From Methylophaga sp. (lineage in GTDB: Bacteria > Pseudomonadota > Gammaproteobacteria > Nitrosococcales > Methylophagaceae), in the NCBI GenBank assembly GCA_002733105.1, contig NVUI01000008.1, forward strand, positions 1-36,148: DNA of 36,148 nt. Direction: 5' to 3'. A program made the translations under genes and the position numbers. This document shows positions 29,301 through 36,148 of the stretch, one piece after another; position 1 is the first letter of the stretch, and each line of letters begins with the position of its first letter. The notes below the pieces were generated by a model that made no database searches, was not told the origin of the DNA, and was given only the letters and a program-made list of their open reading frames with translations.

Positions 29301-29465
29301 GGAGCCGGGTCAGAAATGAGACAAGCCATAGGTATTGCCGTATTTTCAGGTATGTTAGGCGTCACATTTTTTGGCTTAGTTTTTACCCCAGTCTTTTATG
29401 TCGTATTCCGAAAGATAGAGATATTTTTTACAAAAGCTAAAAGCAATGAAATAAAAACACAGTAG
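26301..29465 (+). CDS. RND efflux transporter permease (HAE1/AcrB-like)
   Basis: FIDRPILASVISLVIFAFGLVAMFQLPISEYPEVAPPSVIINASFPGANPSVISETVATPLEEQINGVENMLYM; GIVVDDAIVVVENVERNI; 4-bp overlap with the adaptor gene. Confidence 0.97.
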   Translation: MSFSSHFIDRPILASVISLVIFAFGLVAMFQLPISEYPEVAPPSVIINASFPGANPSVISETVATPLEEQINGVENMLYMNSLASTDGQLTMTVTFAIGTDPDLSQQLVQNRVSQALPRLPEVTRQLGVTVTKSSPDLTMVVHLRSPNERYDMLYLRNYATLHVRDQLAKIAGIGQVRLFGSGDYAMRIWLNPDKIAEHNMSPNEVIDAIRGQNIQVAAGIIGGPPYKDNIELQLPINVQGRLKSVEEFEQILVKRGSNGAVTRLIDVARVELDAQSYGLRSLLNNQPAVAIPIFAAPGANALDISDNVRATMAKLKQYFPEDVDYSIVYDPTIFVRSSINSVIITLLEAIALVVFVVILFLQTWRASIIPFLAVPVSIVGTFAFMYLLGFSINVLSLFGLILAVGIVVDDAIVVVENVERNIREGKTPRDATVQAMKEVTSPIIATSLVVASVFIPIAFISGLSGLFYQQFSLTIVIATFISTLNSLTLSPALCALLLRAPDAPKDKLSKVMQFLFGWGFNLFNKVFDKSQRGYTKSVRVFASRKVIMMVIFSILVGLTVQSFKLVPPGYIPSQDKQYLISFAQLPTGATLDRTEDVMRKIADAALAEEGVVSAVQFPGLSVNGFVNSASAGIVFVTLEDFDKRTTPELSANAIAGRLQQKYNAIPEAFIAIFPPPPVRGLGTTGGFKLQIQDRADQGEKILDDVVNEVKAKAYQNPALTQVYSNYNVNVPQLSANLDRTKAVQLGIPIEEIFRTMQIYLGSLYINDFNQFGRTYQVIAQADKEFRSTPQDITRLQVRNSEGKMVPLGAVINVEESFGPDVAMHYNAYRSADLNGSPAPGYSSGQAQQAITEILEETLPMGMEFEWTELTYQQILAGNTALYIFPLCIFLVFLVLAAQYESLALPLAIILIVPMSILSAMIGVYLSGGDNNIFTQISLFLLAGLASKNAILIVEFAHNLEHQGRSTLEAAIEASRLRLRPILMTSFAFIMGVLPLVVSTGAGSEMRQAIGIAVFSGMLGVTFFGLVFTPVFYVVFRKIEIFFTKAKSNEIKTQ

Positions 29466-29491
29466 CTAAAATTAGCTAGATTATTGATTTA

Positions 29492-29785
29492 CTATTCAGG
29501 AAATAGAAACTCAACGCTGACTTGATCGCCAACTAATAACGACAAATCTAGATCAACAAAGGCATCTTCATGTGGGCTGGCCCCAAACTGTATCGCTAAA
29601 CTAAGCGCTTTTGGAGAAAAATATAATGTCACTATATTGGACGCTTCACTATAGTTAGAAAATATAGCCATACCTAATGGTTGACCTGCACCTACATATT
29701 TGGGCATAAACGCATCCATCACCCGCTTTATTATTTTCTTTGCAGCTTCACCTTCACCAATTTCTAATGAGTACCATGTTGTCAC
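29492..29785 (-). CDS. Hypothetical small protein
   Basis: 97-aa ORF with GTG start (MTTWYSLEIGEGEAAKK) and AAGGAG just upstream; no family recognised. Confidence 0.6.
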   Translation of the reverse strand: MTTWYSLEIGEGEAAKKIIKRVMDAFMPKYVGAGQPLGMAIFSNYSEASNIVTLYFSPKALSLAIQFGASPHEDAFVDLDLSLLVGDQVSVEFLFPE

Positions 29786-30038
29786 TATCTTCTCCTTTGT
29801 TAGGCAAGAGATCCTATCTTAAAAGGAATGGAAAATATAGCGATGCTATGAGACATTAATAGATATTGTTATAAGTATAAATGGTGTGGTCTCAATCTAA
29901 TTAAGTCATTTAGCACCTTATACATATAGATTTAAGAAGTTAACATTGTTAATGTTGCCCACAATATATTTTGATGAGCCGATCTTTTTTCTAAAGTTTC
30001 TGGCTGAAAAAGGTTGATCCATCAAAATTAATACCTCA

Positions 30039-33000
30039 TCACGGTGAATTTTTCGTTGCTGTCAACAAATCAAATACGATACGAGAAAAACTTTTTGCCC
30101 TAGCTGTATCCGATAAAATTTGCATCATCTGATTTTTATGAGCCTCACTACTATCCAAAACGGCACCATCCAGTGCTTTTGAGAAATGACCTAGCATTGC
30201 CTGTTCAGCTGAATTATTGGCAATTTGGCTCATGACCAATTTATTTTCACTGATTTTATCTCGGATGGTATAAGCATAATTCACCATATCTTTATCGGTG
30301 AGTTCATCGGTAATAAATAACTCATTTAAGCGGTTTATAATCTGTGACAGAAACTCTTCTTTTTTATCTTTGGCTTTTGCTGTTCCAGCTTCATTACCTG
30401 GCACAAGATAGTCTGCTACATCCTCTTTGAGTCTGATGTCTTGTTGGCGAATAACTGAAAGACGGTAATGGCTTAAGACTACATTGTCCAAATCTATTTC
30501 ATCATCAATTTCAATTGCTTCACGCAACATGGGACGAAGATTTCGGGCATATAAACTCAGTTTTTCTAATTCTTTATTATCGTAATCAACAATCTGTGAC
30601 ATAAATTCATAAAAACGAACAAACGTACCCAAATCCTTTTTAAATATTTCCAATGCATCTTTTTCTTGTTTACAGTCTTTAAAACTATTTTCAGCATTAG
30701 CAATCAACACTGCATCACCGATTTTCTTAGTACGCTCAAACATTTTTTTAGCTTGTTTAAATGCCTCCACAGCTGATTTATAACGTTTTTGCCAACGCTC
30801 TACTGCAGGTTTACATATGTTAGCAATAGCGGCGTTATTTTTGCTTTTAACGAAGAAAGCATCACAAAACTGTTCCACTTCTTGCCACTGAAATATACCC
30901 AAAGCCCGTAACTTATCGAATAAATCAAAAATCAGGTCCGGATCAGATACATCCTCTAATTCAGCTGTTTGGTAATACGGCTGGAATGCCTCTAATATTT
31001 CATCTGGTTCATTGAAGAAATCTAATATAAATGTACCCGTTTCAGCTTTACCCGGGAAAGTACGATTTAAACGTGAAAGTGTTTGTACACACTCCACTCC
31101 GCCCAGTTTTTTATCTACATACATCGCACATAATTTAGGTTGGTCAAAACCCGTTTGAAACTTGTTGGCGACGAGCATTACTTGATAATCATCACTATTA
31201 AAGGCTTTACGCATATCTCGGCCTTTAAGGTTTGGATTCATATTCGTTTCAGTAAATTTCTTACCTATTAAAGACTCAGAATTGGGATCTTTATCGTTAA
31301 ACTCAACTTCACCCGAAAACGCCACCATCGCATGAATCTTTTGGTAGCCTTTTTCAATAATATATTTATCAAAAGATAATTTGTAACGCACCGCTTCTTT
31401 ACGCGAGCTAGTCACCACCATCGCTTTAGCTTGGCCACCTAGCAGCCCCATCACATTATTTTTAAAGTGCTCAACAATCACCTGCACTTTCTGGCTGATA
31501 TTGTAGTCGTGCAAACGCACCCATTGATTAAGTTTTACCTTGGCTTTTTTGCTCTCTACCTGTTCATCTCTGCCATCAATTTTCATGGCTAGGTTATAAG
31601 CCACCTTGTAGTTGGTATAATTCTTCAGCACATCTAGGATAAACCCCTCTTCAATAGCCTGTCGCATACTGTAAACATGATAGGCTTCGGGCTTATTAGT
31701 TTTTGAAGGTTGCTCATCAGGTTTAGGCAGGCGGCCAAACAACTCTAGGGTTTTGGTTTTAGGTGTGGCCGTAAAGGCTAAATAACTTAAGTTGCTGGAG
31801 GCTCGACGTGATGCCACGGCGGCATCTAAAATTTCATCACTAGAGAGTTCTTCATCACCCTCTTTTGACTCTATCATCAACACTTCTTTTAACTGTCGAG
31901 CCGTGCTGCCCGTTTGTGAACTGTGCGCCTCATCGGCAATAACGACATAGTTTCGCTCTTTCAAACTAACACTGTTTTCAATGGCTTTTAAAACATAGGG
32001 AAAGGTTTGAATAGTGACAATAATAATTGCTTGTGAGCTTTCCAAGGCACTAGCAAGCTTTTCTGATTTAGAACCACTGCCCTCTTCTCGGTTGATCCTA
32101 CCTACCACCCCCTCCACCGAAGTGAACTGAGAAATTGTTTCTTGTAACTGGTCATCAAGCACCGTTCTATCAGTAACCACAATCACCGAATCAAACAGCT
32201 TATTCCCCTCAGCCGTGTGAATGGCCGATAACTGATGTGCTGTCCATGCAATAGAATTAGATTTGCCGGACCCCGCACTGTGTTGTATCAAATATTTATG
32301 GCCTGGGCCTTCCGTACGGGCGGCATCCACCAGCTTATTAACCACATCCCACTGATGATAACGCGGAAATATCAAGGTCTCTTTCTTAAACTTACGCCCT
32401 TCCCAATCTTCTTTTTCTTCAATCTGTAAATGAACAAAGCGGGCTAAAATATTTAATAGATTATCCGGCTGTAATACCTCATTCCACAAGTAATCCGTAG
32501 CATACTGATTAATATCTTCCGGCACATCATTGCCGGCACCACCTTCTTTAGTGCCTTTATTAAACGGCAAAAAGAAGGTGTTCTCTCTTTCTAAGCGAGT
32601 CGTCATATACACTTCATACTGGCTAACGGCAAAATGCACTAGTGCACCGCGTTTAAAAGTTAATAAAGGCTCCGGCTTTTTAGTGGCAGGGTCAATAGCA
32701 AAACGGGTGGTTTTATATTGTCTAATGGCATTTTGCACCGCTTGTTTAAATTCAGACTTTAATTCCAAGGTGACTATCGGCAAGCCATTAACAAACAATA
32801 CCAAGTCAATGCGCCATGCTTTAGCTTTTTTACCTGTTGCCGCTAACTCTTCTTCATTCGCCCATGGTGAATACACCAGTTCAGGCACCACTCGCAAACG
32901 GTTCTGTTTATAACGCGCCAAGGTATCAGGGTTTAAATCATGTTCAGGCTTAAACTGGCATAAGGTGAATCGCGTGCCGCGATCACGCAGCTCATGGCGT

Positions 33001-33290
33001 AATACACCCAAAGTACCATAAGTGCGCATCTCTTTATTGGCTGTATTAGGGTCGGCTTTGTTTAACTGTGAAGCAACACGTTCTAAAAACTGCTGCTCAG
33101 GATTATTAGGATATAAACCGCAAAACTTTTGCCATTGCTCATCCTGAGTGTCTTTAACAAAACCCAAAACATCTTCTTCATACAATGCTAGTTCACGATT
33201 ATAGTGTTCAGATTTACCTAGCAACCAACCGTTAGCAATGAGTTGACGAATCATATCATTCTGGAATGTAAGTTCATTTGTGCTTGCCAC
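30039..33290 (-). CDS. hsdR: Type I restriction endonuclease subunit R
   Basis: N-terminal nuclease region IDLVLFVNGLPIVTLELK; Walker A QHSAGSGKSNSIAWTAHQLS; DEAH VVIADEAHSSQTG; helicase YLAFTATPKTKTLELFG. Confidence 0.96.
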   Translation of the reverse strand: MASTNELTFQNDMIRQLIANGWLLGKSEHYNRELALYEEDVLGFVKDTQDEQWQKFCGLYPNNPEQQFLERVASQLNKADPNTANKEMRTYGTLGVLRHELRDRGTRFTLCQFKPEHDLNPDTLARYKQNRLRVVPELVYSPWANEEELAATGKKAKAWRIDLVLFVNGLPIVTLELKSEFKQAVQNAIRQYKTTRFAIDPATKKPEPLLTFKRGALVHFAVSQYEVYMTTRLERENTFFLPFNKGTKEGGAGNDVPEDINQYATDYLWNEVLQPDNLLNILARFVHLQIEEKEDWEGRKFKKETLIFPRYHQWDVVNKLVDAARTEGPGHKYLIQHSAGSGKSNSIAWTAHQLSAIHTAEGNKLFDSVIVVTDRTVLDDQLQETISQFTSVEGVVGRINREEGSGSKSEKLASALESSQAIIIVTIQTFPYVLKAIENSVSLKERNYVVIADEAHSSQTGSTARQLKEVLMIESKEGDEELSSDEILDAAVASRRASSNLSYLAFTATPKTKTLELFGRLPKPDEQPSKTNKPEAYHVYSMRQAIEEGFILDVLKNYTNYKVAYNLAMKIDGRDEQVESKKAKVKLNQWVRLHDYNISQKVQVIVEHFKNNVMGLLGGQAKAMVVTSSRKEAVRYKLSFDKYIIEKGYQKIHAMVAFSGEVEFNDKDPNSESLIGKKFTETNMNPNLKGRDMRKAFNSDDYQVMLVANKFQTGFDQPKLCAMYVDKKLGGVECVQTLSRLNRTFPGKAETGTFILDFFNEPDEILEAFQPYYQTAELEDVSDPDLIFDLFDKLRALGIFQWQEVEQFCDAFFVKSKNNAAIANICKPAVERWQKRYKSAVEAFKQAKKMFERTKKIGDAVLIANAENSFKDCKQEKDALEIFKKDLGTFVRFYEFMSQIVDYDNKELEKLSLYARNLRPMLREAIEIDDEIDLDNVVLSHYRLSVIRQQDIRLKEDVADYLVPGNEAGTAKAKDKKEEFLSQIINRLNELFITDELTDKDMVNYAYTIRDKISENKLVMSQIANNSAEQAMLGHFSKALDGAVLDSSEAHKNQMMQILSDTARAKSFSRIVFDLLTATKNSP

Positions 33291-33313
33291 TGCATTACTT
33301 CCTTATTTTTATT

Positions 33314-34300
33314 TTAGCGAAGAGAATGAATCTCAGCTTCTAATTTTATTAACGTTTCAATAATGTTTTCAAAACTAGGTTTGTCACCAAATAACATTTC
33401 TTGCATGTTTTTATAATCTGCTTCCAGTGCTGCAATATGATGCGTTGACGGTTGTAATAACAGGCCGGTGAAGGTGGCACTATCATAATTTGCCCAGCCA
33501 CTTGGATAGAATTTCTTTTTAAACGCTACCACATCACTCAATAAACGCTGCTGCTCCATTGCCTTTTTATACATTCCCGTTTCTACCAATTTATAGACAT
33601 CATAATAATGGCGTGCATATCGATGGGGTAAAACTTTATCGTTTGGTCGATGCGCTTCGGCATGCAGAATAGTTAACTTCTCCCAAAAGGTACGTGCAAC
33701 AACAATAGTAGGAACAGCTACACTGGCTTGTTGGAAAAGGTCTGGAAAGTATTGCGCCGCATAAGGCTGAATATCACAATACTCCATTGGCAACATGGCT
33801 GCTAACGGTCCAATCTCTAACCTAACCTGAGGTCTTAAATATTCAGAATAAAATGCCTTAGGGTAGGTTATATTAATGGTCTGTGGATCTTCCACATCAA
33901 TGGCCAGATCACAAATATCACCCATTAGTGCAATTAGGCGAGGTAACAAGGTAGTAGCAATAAACGCCTGTGCATCTTCATTGATATTTTGATTGAATTG
34001 ACTTTGTTTGGTTTTGCTACGCTTTGCGGCGGCAGGATCTTCACCTGTTAACTGAGTCCAATCTAAAATCAGATCAATATCTTCAGAAAACCGCTCAATA
34101 ACGCCATAACACTTTGAAAGACTGGTGCCACCTTTAAAGCGTAAATAGCGTTGTAACTCCTCATCGTCAAACACATGAAACAACACCCAACAAATCCAAA
34201 AGACTTTTTCTGCAGCAGCGGCAGTAATACTCATAGCATTGGCCGTTTCGCCAAACAACTCCTTTCGTTGTTGCTCACTCAGCTGCGCAACCTGCTTCAT
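33314..34300 (-). CDS. AbiEii-type nucleotidyltransferase toxin
   Basis: LRFKGGTSLSKCYGVIERFSEDIDLILDW (GGTSL...SEDIDL NTase motif). Confidence 0.92.
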   Translation of the reverse strand: MKQVAQLSEQQRKELFGETANAMSITAAAAEKVFWICWVLFHVFDDEELQRYLRFKGGTSLSKCYGVIERFSEDIDLILDWTQLTGEDPAAAKRSKTKQSQFNQNINEDAQAFIATTLLPRLIALMGDICDLAIDVEDPQTINITYPKAFYSEYLRPQVRLEIGPLAAMLPMEYCDIQPYAAQYFPDLFQQASVAVPTIVVARTFWEKLTILHAEAHRPNDKVLPHRYARHYYDVYKLVETGMYKKAMEQQRLLSDVVAFKKKFYPSGWANYDSATFTGLLLQPSTHHIAALEADYKNMQEMLFGDKPSFENIIETLIKLEAEIHSLR

Positions 34301-34968
34301 GCAGTCTTACTCTCTGAATGTTTATTTGTGTCTAACAAAACCTGACGAATATTGCGCACAATCCAACTGGTCACGTATTGCGTATCCTTCAAGGTTCGCT
34401 CAATCACCTTCTGACTTAATACGTCCTTCTCTGAACTACTACTGAGCAGATAAGCATAGATTTTTTGTCGCTCATCTTCCAATAAAGATCGATTGCCTAG
34501 GGCCTGAATAGCCTGCACCAATATTTCACTTTGTGAATATTTCAAGCCTAGCTGAGTAAAATGTATTTTTTTAAAATGAACATCAATATTACCCACCTGA
34601 TAAGTTTTGCTAGGCCCATCACTAAGGTAAATATATTGCGTAGGAACCTGAGTCGACAGGCCCATTAAATTTAAGGCAGCATTACCCGATATTTGAATCT
34701 GCCAACCAAACTTACGTGCCAATGCATGGGCAAGCTGATCAATATCAGGACTTAAGGTTGTCTTTAAAAGTGTACTGTAAGCAGGATAGTCATAAAGCCC
34801 ACGCATAACGCGCCGAATAAGCCCTTTTTCGGCCATTCGGCTCAAGGTGCGATCAATACTGGATGAATCACCCAAACGCGAAAAATCTTTCTTAGAAAAA
34901 GACCAACCCCTACCATTACCATAAATACGGCTAATCAATTGTTCTTCAATCGTTTTAACCTTATTCAT
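34297..34968 (-). CDS. AbiEi-like / DUF6088-type antitoxin with N-terminal winged helix
   Basis: WSFSKKDFSRLGDSSSIDRTLSRMAEKGLIRRVMRGLYDYP; SGNAALNLMGLSTQVPTQYIYLSDGPSKTYQVG; 4-bp overlap with the toxin gene. Confidence 0.9.
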   Translation of the reverse strand: MNKVKTIEEQLISRIYGNGRGWSFSKKDFSRLGDSSSIDRTLSRMAEKGLIRRVMRGLYDYPAYSTLLKTTLSPDIDQLAHALARKFGWQIQISGNAALNLMGLSTQVPTQYIYLSDGPSKTYQVGNIDVHFKKIHFTQLGLKYSQSEILVQAIQALGNRSLLEDERQKIYAYLLSSSSEKDVLSQKVIERTLKDTQYVTSWIVRNIRQVLLDTNKHSESKTA

Positions 34969-34978
34969 TTAACACAAC

Positions 34979-35010
34979 CTGTCCGAAAAAGAAGTAGCTA
35001 TTTCGGACAG
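34979..35010. promoter_or_regulatory. Perfect inverted repeat directly upstream of the antitoxin gene (candidate autoregulatory operator)
   Basis: CTGTCCGAAA (34979-34988) - N12 - TTTCGGACAG (35001-35010). Confidence 0.75.
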
Positions 35011-35175
35011 AGTAGCAGAAATACTAAACCAATACAAAGTACTATCGCCGTTGATAATTTCTCGTTAACATTGGCGGCTCTGAAAGGCCAACTAGTTAGC
35101 CTTGTCTACAGATATGTAGATACGCCGAGAACAAAATTCTGTACCACCTACAGACAATGTACTCATGCGGCTATA

Positions 35176-36148
35176 TTAGTTAGTGGCTTTAAAGAGTCTT
35201 ACATCTATTTTGCCAGTGACAGCTGCTGATATTAAGGCTGTTCGGCGTTCTTGAAGCAAAGTAATTCCTTTAGCAGATCGGTCTTCCAAATTCTGAAAAA
35301 TGGACATTCGCTTTTTCAGATCGTTGTTAATAGCAGCTTGTTCTTCCTTTGGAGGTACTGGAATCAAGCTCCCAGACAAATACTCCTGTTCGATACTTTC
35401 AACCGTCGCGCCTTCTTTAGACCATTCAAGCAACAGTGATGAAACGTTACCTAGAATATAATTAGCTACATATTCAGTGTCAATCCGATCATTGAACTTT
35501 AATGCTTTCATATCTTGGTTAAGGGTTACTTTAATGGTGTTAATAGCTATAGGGATTGTTCTCTGGATAATTCCAGAACGCACAACAATTAGAAGCGCTC
35601 CAGCTTCTACAAAATTGGTAGAAGATTCTTCAACAGCTTTTCCAGTCAATTTATCCTGCGTATCAGATAACCAAAATGATTTCATATCCTTAGGTGATAC
35701 CCACGGGATATCTCCACCAGTCCAGTAGCTAAGATTATCTTTGCTTGGTGTGCCACCACCACTGAAGTTACAAAGATATTTTAGCGGAACCATCTCCCAA
35801 TGCTCCGGCACTTCACCTAACCACTCAACACCTGAGTCACGCATGGGGGCGTTGGGGTTGAGGCCTTTGGTGACAGCATGGCTGATCACGGCTAGGCGTT
35901 TTTCTTTTAGCAGTTTGATCAGCTGTTGCTGTTTTTCGACCAGTGTGTCGATTTTGGCGGTTTCGTGGTCGAGGAAGTTTAGGATTACTTCTTGATCAAA
36001 TGGGCTAGGAAAAGGAAGTGTCAAAGATTTAACAATGCTTGAATTTAGCCCATGCATGATAGAGCCTTTACCTGAAATCTTTATTTGATTTTCGATTTCA
36101 TAGCACTCATCAATAAGAAGCCTAAAATATCTCGGTAATATTTCAGTT
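35176..36148 (-). CDS. hsdS: Type I restriction-modification specificity subunit S, truncated by the right window edge
   Basis: Reading frame is open upstream of the track start (TEILPRYFRLLIDECYEIENQIKISGKGSI|MHGLNSSIVKSLTLPFPSP); central helix EKQQQLIKLLKEKRLAVISHAVTKGLNPNAPMRDSGVEWLGEVPEHWE; C-terminal KGITLLQERRTALISAAVTGKIDVR. Confidence 0.94.
   Translation of the reverse strand, partial: TEILPRYFRLLIDECYEIENQIKISGKGSIMHGLNSSIVKSLTLPFPSPFDQEVILNFLDHETAKIDTLVEKQQQLIKLLKEKRLAVISHAVTKGLNPNAPMRDSGVEWLGEVPEHWEMVPLKYLCNFSGGGTPSKDNLSYWTGGDIPWVSPKDMKSFWLSDTQDKLTGKAVEESSTNFVEAGALLIVVRSGIIQRTIPIAINTIKVTLNQDMKALKFNDRIDTEYVANYILGNVSSLLLEWSKEGATVESIEQEYLSGSLIPVPPKEEQAAINNDLKKRMSIFQNLEDRSAKGITLLQERRTALISAAVTGKIDVRLFKATN

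Noticed and set aside
35102-35159. Imperfect repeats TTGTCTACAG / CTACAGACAA between hsdS and the antitoxin gene
   Set aside because: Only 8 of 10 positions match in the arms; no independent support, unlike the perfect repeat at 34979-35010.
1-36148. Search for CRISPR arrays, tRNA/rRNA genes, transposases, integrases or phage genes
   Set aside because: None recognised by eye. The TA/R-M block suggests an accessory region, but no mobility gene or att-like repeat was seen in the window.

Overview
The window looks like a low-GC gammaproteobacterial-type chromosome segment with three blocks. (1) ~1-13.6 kb: an exopolysaccharide locus of the exosortase/PEP-CTERM-associated type. It has an ExeA-like ATPase, tyrosine autokinase, Wzz-like chain-length protein, outer-membrane beta-barrel, Wza-like export protein, a VPxPA/PEP-CTERM-like small protein, WcaJ-like glycosyl-1-P transferase, ManC/AlgA, GalU, phosphohexomutase and a UDP-glucose dehydrogenase-like enzyme. 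A truncated right-handed beta-helix protein, absent from the ORF track, runs off the left edge. A probable c-di-GMP-I (GEMM-I) riboswitch precedes the VPxPA-CTERM gene. (2) ~14-29.8 kb: a set of inducible redox/xenobiotic modules with separate regulators: AraC beside cupredoxin-like/glutaredoxin/AhpD-like; TetR beside tautomerase/hydrolase; a PAS-sigma54 activator beside glutaredoxin/dehalogenase-like/PNPOx and DUF1348/OYE/GST; then an RND efflux pair. The clearest non-coding signal is a pair of near-consensus sigma54 promoters flanking the activator gene, each with the same two-site upstream element at about 104 and 122 bp. (3) ~30-36.1 kb: a type I restriction-modification operon (hsdS-...-hsdR) with an AbiE-type toxin-antitoxin pair inserted between hsdS and hsdR, with a perfect inverted repeat in front of the antitoxin. 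No rRNA, tRNA, CRISPR array or transposase was recognised. All calls come from reading the sequence; no searches were run.
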